64,000 nucleotides of DNA from Capitulum mitella (lineage: Eukaryota > Arthropoda > Thecostraca > Pollicipedomorpha > Pollicipedidae): NCBI GenBank assembly GCA_030062745.1, contig CP099845.1, positions 16,904,903 through 16,968,902 on the forward strand, in the 5' to 3' direction. The notes beneath the pieces were generated by a model, which saw only the letters and a list, made by a program, of their open reading frames with translations, was not told the DNA's origin and ran no database searches. Within the stretch, counting starts at the first letter, position 1, and each line of letters begins with the position of its first letter. Below are positions 46,436-59,075 of the stretch, piece by piece. The position numbers and the translations under genes were made by a program.

Positions 46436-49400
46436 GATCAGGACTACACCAGGACAGTCGCATAGGACAAGCGTGCCCGGACGCGGACCTTATGGCTGGC
46501 AAACAAATGTCCGGCGCGTTGTTGACAGGACAAGAACCAATGTGATCATCCAGCGAGTCGTGAATACGACAGGGGATGAGCCTCAGAGCGCCTGGACCCA
46601 CCTCTCTGCCACTGACGCAAAGCTGGCCTTCGGCTGCCGCCGGATCCATCTGTTTTGGCCTATCCTGCACAATCACAGGCAGGAGTCGAGAGGTTCTGAC
46701 GCAGAAGCGGCAGGCTGATGGCAATGCCCAGGAAAACTGAACCTGGGCCGTGCTGAGATTCCCGGAGAACCGACCGACGCGACACCTTCACAGGTGAGGC
46801 CTCCCGGGACCGGTGAAGCCATCAGTTCCGGCAGCGCGCCAGACGGGCGCGGCCACATTCCACTGGGTAAGTGGAGCTCTCGTCAGCGCCTGTCCGACCG
46901 CCTCTCCCCGGGGTCCCACCTCAGGCTGGAGTCCGGCCGGCCGGCACGCACGCGGTCCCTGCCGGCGGCCGTCTCTCCTCCCCCGATCAGTCATCGGCGG
47001 CCGGGCCCCTGCTCGTCCCGCCGCGGCCGGCACGCCGCGCGCGTCACGGCGCTGATGAATAACTGGGCAGTCGGCGCCGCAGCCGCGCCGCGGTAGGTGG
47101 CGGCGGCCTCCGGCGGCAGCGGGCTGCCGCCGGCACGTCCGGCACCGGCCGCCGACAGGTCGGTCGTCGAGACAGGAGACGGACCGGCGGTACCCTGTCA
47201 CTGGCCGTCCAGCAGACAACAGGCAGACTGGCCGTAGCCCGGCACTGGCCAGTCCCCCTGCCGCAGCGCACGACACGCCGGCCGTTCAGCAGAAAGCCAC
47301 ACGGCACGATCCGCGAGAAAGCCGCCGCTCCCATTACCAGGGGTTATCTCGGGCCAAGCGGCGCCCCACGACGAGAGAACGATCCGACAGGAGATCGGCG
47401 TCAGGAGGAGGCGCTCCGAGATCCGATGAGCGGCCATTAGCGCCGGATCACCAGTGGGCTGACAGGCGCCCGGTGCCTGCAGCACGCTCGGCCAAGAGGC
47501 CGACACCCGACGGGCGATCCACGATACCAGGCGCGCCCATTAGCGCCCGGCCGCTCGTAATCGCACCGGCCGGGCCTCGGCGCCTCACAAAGCAACGCGG
47601 CGGAGAGCGGCCCGGTAAACAGGCGTTGTGCTCCTCTTCCGGATTAGCCGTATCGGTGGCAGTGACAGCGGAAGAAAGGGTGGGTGCTGGCCGACACCTG
47701 ACGGCGCCGGCCGGCTCCGGCGGCTCGACGCCACACAGCGCTTGCTGTCGGAAGGCGCACAAAGCCTGTTTGTCGCGGCCGGCCTGCGACCGCCGGCGCG
47801 GCGTCGGCCCGATCGTCGGAGGGTCGCGGCGCCGATTTCGCCGCCGGAGGGGTGAGGCCCGGTCAGCGCGGCCGACCCGGCGCTGATGGGGTCGCAGCCC
47901 GGCCGCCGCGTCCGACACGGGGTCACCGCCCGAACACGCCACCCGACTCTATCCGGACATCATCTCCAGAGAGCGGCCGCAAAAACACCGACCACTGAGT
48001 CGACCAGCCGGGTCGGCCGGAGGCGCCGGCCGGCAGACTCGGGTCGCCCCACAGACGGGCGGCCGGTCGTCAGTTGGCGCCGGCCGGCTGCCGCCCGGCT
48101 GATCCAGTTAGAGGCGTCGGCGGCACTGTGCGGCCAGTGCGCCCTTCAGCGGCGCGGCGGCAGCTGCTGCCGAGGCGCCGGGTCGTCTCGGCCGAGGCGG
48201 CCGTCCGTCTGCCAGGCCGGCCGTGCCGCGCCGCTGGCGGCCGCTGCGTACTTGCCGCGCGGCGTGCCGCAGTACGGCTGCAGGTTCAAGGGCGGCCCGC
48301 TGGACGGCTGTAAAATCGAAAGCGGTCCGACAGGGTGGCCCGTCCGCCAGTCTCGGTCAGAGAGCGGCGCATCCTGCAGGGCCGGCGGCACGGGCGCGCC
48401 GGACCGCGTCACTGCAGCGCGCGGCAGAGCCACACCGCGCCGACACGGCAGACCGCTAACGAGCCAGTGGCCGGCTGGCGGCGCGGGACCGCCGACACGC
48501 GGGCCCACGGCGCGACGACCGTCCCTGACTGTTGCCGCCTCCAGCCGGCCCAACCAGCCCACAACGAGTTCCGAAAACGGGAATGTGAAAAATGACCAGA
48601 CGCAATGCTTTCCGGTTGGAATTTCAAATCCGCGCGGCCGCCGCCGGCGACGGCTCGCTGCAGCCCTGGAACGGCTCCAAGTGGTCCGGGAAAAGGTTGG
48701 GTTTCCGTGAGGAGCGTCTCGCGGCGGCACAGGTCCGCGGCGCGGAGCGGCCGCCGCGTCCAGCGGAGCAGAACACGGCAGGCCCGCGACCGGCACCGAT
48801 CCCCGCCGACCTGCGCCCGGGGGCCCGCCACTGGGCCGCTGGCCGGGACCCGGCGGCCAGCCACTGAGCCGGCGGCGCCGTGGTGAGAGTGTGCTGTCAG
48901 CAGGGTCAGCCGGCCCGGTGTCAGCGCGTGCACCTCCCGCGGCGCCAACTGGCCATGTCCAGGGCCTGAGAGAGCGCTCCCACAAAAACGACGCCGCGCC
49001 ACCGCTCGGCGACGCAGCAGAATCGGGCCGGCACAGGCCGAACAACGGGCACAGGATCAGACGGCCGAGAAACGCAAGGGGTGGATGGCGACCGTTCCGG
49101 TCGGCGTTTAACGGCGCGTAAAACGACGTTCTCGGACGGCCTGTGTGCCGGATTTTCACGCGGCGCGGGCGAGACACGGCTGGCCACTGACACCTGGCGC
49201 CGGTCGGGTCTGCTCCAGACGTCCGTTCAGCAGTAATTAGCTGGCTCTCAACGGGCTGCGCCACGGACCGTTGCACATTTATTGTCGTCAGTTTCTCCTG
49301 CGTAAGGTAAACGCGTGAACGAGAAAGCTTTAGGTATGTCGCAGTTCAATCTAGGTCAAAGCAAACGGCTGATGCGAGACCATGGATACCTGTAAGCGTT

Positions 49401-49974
49401 TTCCACTCAAAGCAGCATTCAAAAGCCGAACACCGCGATCTCAAGGACGATCAGCTTGGAAATCGCAAGCAACCTCTTAGCCAGTAGCTCCGGTGTCTGT
49501 CAGCGTCGTACAGGGCAGACTGAGCGCCCTGTCGCTAACGAAAAAAGCAATGCTCCGTATACGCATTACGTCCTCACCGTACTGAGTGATGGGGTTCGCG
49601 AGCACCAAGAACGTGGCAGACCGCAACAGCCCGTCCATCGATAGGACTGTGATCACGGCATTACCACAGCCGGCCGGCCGCGCCCGATCGAACACGCAAT
49701 CCCTCACGATCCATCAGCCGGCCGGCAGGAGACGAGACGCGCACTCAACAGCTCTCCACTCCCTGTTCCCACTGTTACCAGGCGACACAGAGCGGCCCGT
49801 TCACACACACCCAGCACGCCTCCCTAACAATCCACGGCTGGCGGACTGGTTATATGGGCTGTTCGCACGGCAACGGTTTTCCGTCCTCGCTACAGAAAAA
49901 AAAAACAGAAGCGTCAGGTTGTTACGAAATGACAGCCACAATTCCACCGTGACACAAGAGGCGGCCTCCACCGC
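46436..49974. other. GC-rich intronic DNA, no gene
   Basis: Long open frames exist on both strands (one of 376 codons, minus, 48146-49276) with composition typical of stop-poor GC-rich DNA. No domain, signal peptide or splice-supported exon was recognised. Confidence 0.5.
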
Positions 49975-50640
49975 TCCAACGCTCCACCTCGACACAGCAG
50001 GTGACCACTGCCACTCCACCGCGACACAACAGGTGACCACTGCCATTCCACCTCGACACAACAGGTGACCACTGCCATTCCACCGCGACACAGCAGGTGA
50101 CCATTGCCGCACCACCGCGACACAACAGGTGACCACTGCCACTCCACCCCGACACAACAGGTGACCACAGCCGCTCCACCGCGACACAACAAGTGACTAC
50201 AGCCGCTCCACCGCGACACAACAGGTGACCACTGCCACTCCACCTCGACACAACAGGTGACCACAGCCGCTCCACCGCGACACAACAAGTGACTACAGCC
50301 GCTCCACCGCGACACAGCAGGTGACCATTGCTGCTCTACCGCGACACAGCAGGTGACCATTGCCGCTCTAGAACAGGTGACCACAGCTACTCTACTGCGA
50401 CACAACAGGTGACCATTGCCGTTCTACCGCGACACAACAGGTGGCCATTGCCGTTCTACCGCGACACAGCAGGTGACCATTGCCGCTCCAACGCGACACA
50501 ACAGGTGACCATTGCCGCTCTACCGCGACACAACAAGCGACCTCCGCCACTGCGCCGCGACACAAGATGAGACCTCTACCGCTCCACCGCGACACAAGAG
50601 ACCACTGCCGCTCCACCGTGACATCAGAGACCATCCGCAG
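49975..50640. repeat. Minisatellite, 32-bp unit, about 20 copies
   Basis: The unit contains GTGACCACTGCCACTCCACC and GCGACACAACAG, with ATTGCCGCTCT and ACAGCCGCTCC variants. Confidence 0.95.
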
Positions 50641-50949
50641 GCATTCGAGGGCAGCCGCCCAGCGCAGGCCGACAAAAACTCGCTGGCAGCGGACACCGGC
50701 CGGCGTTGGACACACGATAGGCTACCAACTGGTGCGCCGGCACGAAGGTGCGAGGCGACGCTCCGACGAGACGGCCGGCCACCTGGGACCGTCAACAGCA
50801 GCACTGGGCTCACCACAAAGACAGGCTGGGTGAGGCCCTGTACACCAGACCGCGCCCTGACTGACTGTAGTGCCCGGCCCACCACAGACAGACGGTCGCC
50901 AGCGTGCTGTGACTGACGGCTGCAGCGGGCGGCCTCACGCGCCGGCACC

Positions 50950-51200
50950 GCCCCGGACATCACGAGCACCAGCAGACACCACAGCACGTCACAGAACATC
51001 TGGAGCACCAGCCGGGACAACAGCGCCACCAGACTCCGCAGTGCGACGCCAGAAAATACCTGGGGCACCGCCAGGGACAACAGCGTCACAACACTTCGCA
51101 ATACGACAGAGGACACCTGGGGCACCAGCAGGAGCAACAGCGTCAGCAGACACTACAGCACGACAGAGAATAGCATGGTACGCCGGAGAACACCTGGCAC
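50950..51200. repeat. Diverged tandem repeat, unit about 60 bp, 4 copies
   Basis: Copies share ACCTGGGGCACCAGCAGG and GACAACAGCGTCA-like words. Confidence 0.7.
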
Positions 51201-54200
51201 ACCAGCGGAAACGGCAGCTCCCGAAACCCTTTTTGAGTACATGCGGACGCCGCCAATGACACCCCACGGCCGCCACGAGCGCCAGCGGCTACCACACGTC
51301 GCAGCCAGTGGACATCACGATCCCCGGCGGCCGTGAGAGGTAGGAGAGAGCCCTCGGCCCTCACGAGTCACGGGGCCGACCAGACCCGTCACACGGCAGC
51401 CGACTGTCTCAGTCTACGATCGGTGACAGCCTGTTTGTCAGACTACTGTGTCAGTTTGCGGCACAGATGCCGGGAGTAGGAGCTCATTACGCCACGGTCC
51501 CAGACGTCAGGGTCTAGAACCCCACCCCCCATCCCTTCCCCACTGGATAGGGCGGGAATGGCTGTCAGGAGCAGAGGGTCATCACGCCACTGTCCCTGGC
51601 GTCAGGGTCTAGACCTCCGCACACACACACAATGGACGGGGGGGGGGGAACGGCTACCAGGAGTAGGGGCTCATTATACCGCCCTGACGTGCAGGCCTGG
51701 GAAAGCAGCCCTCAACTGAACAGGGTGGGGGGGGGAGGTGGCTGCCAAGTGCAGCCCGCCCGGCCCTTCATTAGGCCGGGCGGGGGGCATCGGCCCGCTG
51801 CCGCGCCCACGACGTGCTCTAACGGTGCACACATTGTGCGTGGGACGCTCAGTATGCCTGGCTCGTGCTGGCGCGCGGAGCTCCATTGGAAACAACGCCC
51901 ACCGACAGGAGCCCGGCCCGCAGGGGGCCCGTCCCCTTCCTCTCCGACAGTGAGCACCTCTGTGGCGTCCAGCTGCAGGCGCCGTGTACGCCCTGGGCAC
52001 CGTGAATAGGGCAGTTATTCAGACTGCAGCCTTGTCACGACTGTAAATACGGTCTCCGGCAGCGCAAACACGTGCGTTTGGCGCCCAACCACACGCAGAG
52101 GAAGTAGGTACGCCAAGCACAGTGGGCGGTGAATGGTTACAAGCTCCGTTTGTACCAATCACGTATGGAAAACAGATTATCACAACGCACACTTCGGTAA
52201 AACAAACGTAGGAAAAATATTTGCGGAAATAGTTCCTGGACATTTCCAACAAGCGCACAAGTCACATCTAACATGACTGGAAGTTTTATCGAGGCCGGTG
52301 TGACTCAGAGTGATCCGAGAGTCCTGGCCAGGGGTCTGAAGCATCATCCTTCACCACGGCGACAGGTTCCCGCGCGATCCGGCCCCGCTGACACCCGCGA
52401 CCCACAAACGGAGACCGCCGCCGGCCGCCTGGGAACGGCCACACGCCGTTGCAGTCTGTTGGTAAAACGCGTGCAAATTCGCAGCCGGTCCACTTTCTCC
52501 GGCGCGGCGGCGGGCTCCACTGGTGGCGGCGGGCTCCGCCGGGACGGGCTCCGCTGGAGGAAGCGGCCGAACGACAACAGATGCTCCGACAGCCCCGACC
52601 CATGGGGAGGTCTCGATGGGACGGGACGGACGGTGCTCGGTGGGCAGGCCAATCCTGACATAACGGTCCTGGTGGGGCGGGACGGCCCCGGTCAGGTCAC
52701 GGCAGACAACCTGGCCCGGGACGCGCGGCACGCGGACGTCAGCGAGGCGAGTCCAGAAATGTCTGACCGCAGACTGGTGGCGACTATTGATCAGATGATG
52801 GAAGACAAATGAAGCGGTGGAAGCCTGCTGGAACAGCGTGCCGGGGAAACGCTTATCTCGGCAATTGTTTCCATAAACCATCAGCAACTGCCTCGGCCGC
52901 CACGGCGCTAACGACCTCTCCGTTGTCATCAATAACGGAGAGTTCAGATCGCTTTAATCGCCGGGCCCGCTAGGCGTTAACGCACGACGGTGCGGGGCAG
53001 GCGCAGAACAATTTGTCCGGGCATTATTCTTGGCCAGGACGCCTTGAACTGATTGCCTCCCATTTATTGCCGGCCAGGAATTAACCGCAAATTCATCAGC
53101 TGCGCCACGTCAGGAGCCGGCCCAACAAACACGACGTCCTGCCAGCACCGCAAACGGCGGGATCAACGTACAGAGAACCGGCCGCATCCGGCAGAGACAG
53201 TCTGCCGTCAGCTCCGGGACCGTCGCGGCGGGGACAGCGGAGGACGCGGTCTGCCCACAGTCCGGGGCCCGCGATGACGATGTCTGAGGGCGGAGACAGT
53301 CAAGACGTTACGAGCTGAGGGCTAGAGAGGGGAGAGAAAAGAATAGGGAGGAGAGAGAGAGAGGACAGGGAGAGGGAGAGGGGGCTTAAACAAACATGAA
53401 GCAGCTTAAGACCTGGCGCCCAGGAGCGACGAGGAACAACCTGCAAGGATGAGTCAAAGTACCTAATCGGCCTCGTTTGATGAATCATCACAGGTGGAGC
53501 AGATCAAGGTTCAATACCAACAGGGCCTCGTGCGCTGCGACGCACCCCAACAATACTCTGTTGGCGCTAGATAGTACCTCGGCAGTGCTGAGTACCATCA
53601 GAAGCTAGGCGGTGCGGACAGCCAGTCGTGCTCGGTCCGGGACACGCGGTATCGAGACCTGATCGACTCCCGTCTGGCCAAGTATGGCGCCGACGGCGTC
53701 AGGTTGTAGCCCGACGCACAGCCGTCCTTGGTTTCCCGCATTCCTGGGCCAGGCCAGCACGCGCGTCGCCGACAGGGCGTCACGTGACGTCGTAACCAGC
53801 AGGCGGCGCCAGAGAACGCGCGAGACGGCCGACAGGGGCCCGGCGCTCGGTCGGTCGTTACCGTCCAGTTCCGGCTGAATGCGTCGCGTTTACCGGCGCA
53901 CCGGCAACAATGACCACTTCATCGGCGCAGCCACAGAGAAACAGGCCCGGCTCAATCGATCGCTTCGTTCGAGTGCTTCCGCCGCCGACGGTCGGAGGCT
54001 CGCGTCGAGTTTACGGCCCGTCACGCCGGCTGCCGGTACAATAACCCGGCAGCAGGAAGCGTCACGAGCGGCCCCAGCTGCAGCTCGCCACCGAGGCTGA
54101 CCAGCTCATCGGGCCGGCCGCAGGGGGCCCTCCGGAGTCAACACGCCGCCGAATCAATATCCGCCCCGGGCCGGCCGGCCGGGACTGCCGCCGGTCCGAT

Positions 54201-55192
54201 TGAGACCACTCGGCTCACCGGAGAGGATACACCTGGCCATCCATCAGGCTCCCAGCGGGGACCGGGGCCCGGTGCAGATGACCGGGACTCGGGCCGCCGG
54301 GGTCGGCCGCACGGCCCACCGACCATCGGCCGCGTGACGTCACCCGGTGAACCAGCCCAGTGGCCTGTGCCTGACGCCGCGTCGGAGTCACCCAGACGGC
54401 CGGTGTTACGCCACCGCGCCGCGTCGCAGTTCCCAGTCACACCCGAGAGATGCAAATCGCCGGAAAACCTCGCTCTACTTGCAGACGCTACGGCGGCGGC
54501 GACCCGGAAGTTGGAAGCCCTGCCCTGAAACCGGGCACCCCAGAGGGTCGGCTCCATTCAGTTCCGGCGGGCCCAGCACGGCTGTGTGGCGTCAGAGACT
54601 GGATCCGGCTCCGCACACCAAGGCCCTCACCTTACATCCCTAATGTTGCCCAAGTACGCAGTCATCGCTCAGGCACGTCTCCGGCGCTGACGCGCGCCAA
54701 GTTCGGGGTACTCTTTTGCATTGTTCTTCCCGGACGGAAACAACTCCAATGAATGCCGCGCTCCAGCCCAAACAGCAATCTGCGGCTGCTGCGGCCGGCC
54801 GGACCGCACCACTTACGCAGGCTTCACTCACTCGTCAACAGAACGTTCGGTCTTTGAAAACAACAGTGGAGCATTACACGGCCAGCGGGTCGGCCGAGAT
54901 GGCCTGGCTGTCCTCTATCATCACTATCAACCGCTCGAGCCTGGGGCACTGACGTGTGGGAGCTGCCTTCAGCACGTGGCTGGACATTGCCGGATTGCAA
55001 GTCACTCTCTGACTGGACCCCACATCCACCACAGGCATGCCAGTAGCCAATTCACAGAAATCGCGCTCTGCTCCTCCGAACCTGTGACGCATCTGCCCAC
55101 CTACACGCCACGTCCGGAGCAGGCAGGCGGCTGAGGCGCGACACCAGCCCCGGTCTGCCCGAGGCAGCAGCGGGACGTCGGCCGGTACTCAC
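51201..55192. other. Intronic stretch with G runs, no supported exon
   Basis: G11 at 51638-51648 and G9 at 51727-51735 lie in a locally duplicated segment of about 90 bp (GTCAGGGTCTAGA words near 51508 and 51601). Otherwise there are only chance frames, the longest listed separately. Confidence 0.45.
52273..52812 (+). other. Orphan 179-codon open frame, not recognised
   Basis: The frame runs from MTGSFIEAG to TIDQMMEDK in GC-rich DNA, where stops are rare. The first half is Arg/Pro/Gly-biased like noncoding GC-rich DNA. The last 45 residues (from about PDITVLVGRDGPGQ) look more protein-like. There is no recognisable domain, promoter or splice support, so it is listed only for length. Confidence 0.12.
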
Positions 55193-55380
55193 TGGACGGA
55201 GTCCGGAGGCCGGCGGTGGGCTGCCGCAGCTCTGCGAGTGAGCCGCCGCCGCAGCTGGTGCCACAGGTGCCAGGCTAGCCGCTGGTGGCGGGGCCGCGGC
55301 CGCGGCCGCAGACGGCGCGAAGGCCGACTAGCGCCGTCCGAGGCGGCCCGGTGCCAGCGCTGCAGCGCCCGGTCCAGCTC
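55193..55380 (-). CDS. Arg-rich exon, likely upstream exon of the spectrin-like gene
   Basis: The acceptor is GTGTGTGCGCTGTTGCAG before 55380, with a good pyrimidine tract, and the donor TCCA|GTGAGT after 55193. It has 62 codons plus two bases (phase 0 in, phase 2 out). The peptide opens ELDRALQRWHRAASDGA, a helix with spectrin-like Leu/Trp spacing, then an Arg-rich run and LAWHLWHQLRRRLTRRAAAA. The outgoing phase fits the exon at 41617-42059 across an intron of about 13 kb. Assignment to the same gene rests on strand, phase and splice quality, since the peptide alone is biased in composition. Further 5' exons were not found up to 64000. Confidence 0.45.
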
Positions 55381-55927
55381 CTGCAACAGCGCACACACAT
55401 AGGTCAGCCGGCAACAGACAGAGGCGGCCGGGCGGGCGGCGCCCAGTCACAGGCGCCGCTCTCAGACCCGGCAATAACACAGCAGCAGGGCGCCGCCATC
55501 CGGCGCTGAGCTCGGGACAAAAACCTCAGCCGCCCGGTGATGGCCGCCGCCGACAGGGGCCGCAAACAGAGGTCGCCGGCAGGGGCTTCCCACAGGGGCC
55601 GACGACAGAGGCAGACAAAGGACGACGGGGGGGGGGGGATTGAGCGACAGGGGCCGAAAGGGGCCGCCTGCGCCTGCCTGCCGTCCAGCCGGCCGAACCG
55701 TCCGCCGCCGCCTGCGGTTTAAGCTCGGCCGGCCTGGGCCGTTGCAGCGCGGGCCGCAGACGGCACCAGTCTACCATCGGCCAGCTCGGGTCTGCGGGCA
55801 GGTCAACTCAAACACAGACAACCGGCGAAACGGCATGCAATGCCGCCCACACCAATCAGAGAAACCCACCACTTCCCGCTCCCACTACGCAAATCACTGA
55901 CAGGACGGAGTCCGGATGCGTACTGCG

Positions 55928-55997
55928 CGCGCCACCAGCGGCGTCCGACCAGCGGCGTCCGACCAGAGGCGTCCGACCAGCGGCGTCCGACCAGCGG
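55928..55997. repeat. 14-bp tandem repeat, about 5 copies
   Basis: Units of CCAGCGGCGTCCGA, one with AGAGG. Confidence 0.9.
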
Positions 55998-56794
55998 CCG
56001 CGAACGAGCCGCCGTCAGTCCGGGCCCGCGCCACCTAACGGCGCCGCTCCACAAACGCCGCCATTTTGCGTGATGGATGACGCGCTGAGCTGGAGCAATC
56101 AATTACGGACATAATTGCACGGCGGCAGCGCCGCACCTGACGCCCCGCTGCCGGGCCGTTCACGACCGCCCAGCGGCCGGCCCCCGGCGCCAGTTCACAC
56201 GTGACGCGGCGACGTCACGTCCACCTGTGCGGTGAAGCAGTGGCCCGGCCAAAGGTCACGACGCGTCAGCCATGATATGCAAATGTGTGTCACTGGCAGT
56301 GTTCACAGGCCTAGCCAGCAACGGGTTCCGGCCATGTTGAACTATTCGCTTGCGAACACCAGTGGCAATAATTTCGGCTTCCTGGGAATCAGTCAAATCA
56401 GAAGTCTTCCGGGTGCAGGACGGACCAAACGCTACACACGTTTGCGACAATCGCACTCGAAATTTATCTATTTTGACGGGGTCCCTGAACGTCTCCCGTC
56501 CACTGAAAGGGGAGAAACTCGGCCTGGGTGTACGCTGGAGCCGCTTTACGGGCCGCCTCTGGTGCTGCGGTGCCTGTTTATTCAGCGACGCCGCCCGCTT
56601 GGCGCCAACGCACGCGCCGGTTTACGAGAGGCGGCACCTCGGCCCAGACGAGGCCAGGCCGGGCCGCCGCTCCGGACATGACTGATCTGTTTGGATCGCC
56701 GGCTGACCGGGGCGCCGCGGCCGCCGGGCCAGCCAGTTGCGACAGGCCGGTCGACTGCGTGTCCAGCCGCCTTCACTCTGGCGCCGTCCGGCGG
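55998..56794. other. GC-rich stretch with CGCCATTTTG-type sites, no gene
   Basis: AACGCCGCCATTTTGCG at about 56051-56067 resembles a YY1/Pho-type site, and ATCAATTAC follows about 40 bp on. A plus-strand frame at 56232-56681 has no recognised feature. Confidence 0.3.
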
Positions 56795-57265
56795 CGGCGG
56801 GCAGACGGAGCGGCGTAACGAGACCAAACCACATCGGGCCCGGCGGCGGGGCACACGGAACCCTCACTCTCTCGCCGTCCGGCGGCGACGGAACACACGG
56901 AACCCTCACTCTCTCGCCGTCCGGCGGCGACGGAGCACACTGAGCCCTCATTCTTTTGCCGTCCGGCGGCGACGGGGCACACGGAACCCTCACTCTCTCG
57001 CCGTCCGGCGGCGGCGGGGCACACTGAGCCCTCACTCTCTCGCCGTCCGGCGGCGGGGCACACGGAACCCTCACTCTCTCGCCGTCCGGCGGCGGCGGGG
57101 CACACGGAACCCTCACTCTCTCGCCGTCCGGCGGCGGCGGGGCACACGGAACCCTCACTCTCTCGCCGTCCGGCGGCGGCGGGGCACACGGAACCCTCAC
57201 TCTCTCGCCGTCCGGCGGCGGCGGGGCAGACGGGACAGCGTAACGAGACCGAGCCACACCGGGTC

Positions 57266-57266
<1 letters not shown>
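56795..57266. repeat. Minisatellite, 42-bp unit, about 9 copies, with matching flanks
   Basis: The unit contains CACGGAACCCTCACTCTCTC and GCCGTCCGGCGGCGGCGG. Related 50-bp segments (GCGTAACGAGACC) flank both sides. On the minus strand every unit carries AGA|GTGAGG, a splice-donor-like word. Confidence 0.95.

Positions 57267-57304
<38 letters not shown>
57267..57304. repeat. (GGC)n trinucleotide repeat, about 12-13 units
   Basis: An uninterrupted GGC run abuts the right flank of the 42-bp array. Confidence 0.95.
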
Positions 57305-57305
<1 letters not shown>

Positions 57306-57324
57306 AGCGGGCGCCGGCACACGT

Positions 57325-57418
57325 CACACCGCCACACACTGGACGCCACACATTACCAGTCCAATGGCACTTAGCATACTGGACAGCACGCATTACCAGC
57401 CAAACGGCACTTAGCATA
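57325..57418. repeat. Direct duplication, about 37-bp unit, two copies
   Basis: Both copies carry CATTACCAG and GGCACTTAGCATAC. Confidence 0.85.
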
Positions 57419-58911
57419 CGGCCTTCGGCGCAGGTGGCCGCGACTCGGCTCTCTCTCATGTCTCTCTGCAGATGATCCTATTCGGAAACCACGTCCCCCG
57501 CTGAGCCTCGGTGGACCATCCAAACGAGGCGTCCAATAAACTGTCACACTCTGATGGATGGACAACGCCGGCTCATTTACGGACTGATTGTGTACTTGAG
57601 GGTAGGCGGAGTTTATTACACGAGCTACAACATGCCACGCTCCCGCAGCAGAATCTTTCCTCGTCTCCTGAGACACCTTTCAGCCGTGAAGGAGCAAATG
57701 CCTGACGGAACCTCGTCGGGTTCCGTCGGGTTCCCGGCTCGAGCAGAGCGGGGCGTGGCTGCGAAAGGCCCTCCGCCACCATCGTCCCGGCGGTCTCAGC
57801 GTGCCAGCCGAGGCGGGAGCCGCCCACACTGCGCCGCCGCCGCCTGTCGGCAGCCGCTCTCGGTGCAGACGCAGGCGGTGCGGCGGGCCGGTCCCGCCCG
57901 CAGCCGCGGCCCAGGCCGGCGGCCGGTCCCACGGCCGAGCCCCGCTGACGCGCGTCACGACTCGGAGCCGCGCCGCCGCCGTGCCGAGAGGCTCACCGCA
58001 GAGTGCCGACATCAGCGCCCGCTCCAGCCGGAGCCGGCTCACAGGCGCCGCAGACGGGACGGCCGGCGGCCTGTTTCGGGCGGCGGCGTCCCGGTGACAG
58101 GGCCGGCGGGGGCGGTGGGCGCCAGACGACGCACGGCTGTCAGCCGCCGGCCGTGTCGCCACCGAGCGGCCCCGATCTGTCCATCGCTCGGCGCCTGGCG
58201 GCCGGCGGCCGGCGGCCCACATCCGGACACGCCGTGACGTGCGCCGCGCCACGCCGCACTGGCAGCCGCACAGCACGGCAGCAGCAGCACGCACCGCAGC
58301 GTCCTCGGCAGCCCCAGTGACTGCTGCCCAGCACCGTCGCCCGGCAGCGGAGGCCGCCCGTCCGACTGGCCGAATGGTTCTCCGTCGCTGCCGGACCAGG
58401 CCGGACCATGCAGACCAGGTTTCATCAGAATGACAGGGTCGGATCGCGCAGCCGCGGTCAGGTCAGACAGCTTCCGACTGGGCCCAGAGCGCGGCCGGCT
58501 CCGGCGGAGCGCCGTCTCACCACCGGGCCCAGCGCAGCGGGCGCCCACGAATCCGGCGGCGCGGCGGCAAGAAGTCAGATCCGCTGCCGCACCCGTGTTA
58601 TCAGACAACGGAAGGGGTGATCATCCAATTTACCGGACAACCAAAACATTGAGCCGCTCCGGCCGGGCTTGATTTGTAGTCGTGTTCGGGAGCAATTCTG
58701 TTCGGGGCTTGAAACTAGACCAGATGAATAAAGCTCGGCACAGAGGACGTGTTAACAGGAAAACTGATCAGTCTAAGACCATGTCAGGGAAAAACTGAGA
58801 CGGTAATTAAAGGAAGGAGAAAGATAAGGTAACAAAGACCTGGAGATGAAAGAAAACGGGACATCGAAGGTAACACAAGAGCAGAAAAAATAGCAACGAA
58901 GAGGGATCAAT

Positions 58912-59075
<164 letters not shown>

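Noticed and set aside
45717-46718. 333-codon plus-strand frame
   Set aside because: The 47-bp array rotates frame and opens all three; the peptide has no structure beyond the repeat.
48146-49276. 376-codon minus-strand frame
   Set aside because: Composition (Arg/Pro/Ala/Gly) is what stop-poor GC-rich DNA gives; other frames are equally open and no domain is visible.
49975-50640. CRISPR-like regular repeat
   Set aside because: Units are contiguous with no unique spacers, so it is a plain minisatellite in a eukaryotic intron.
56622-57320. 232-codon minus-strand frame with poly-Ala and a 14-residue repeat
   Set aside because: The poly-Ala is the (GGC)n tract and the repeat is the 42-bp minisatellite, which is open in more than one frame; no promoter or splice support.
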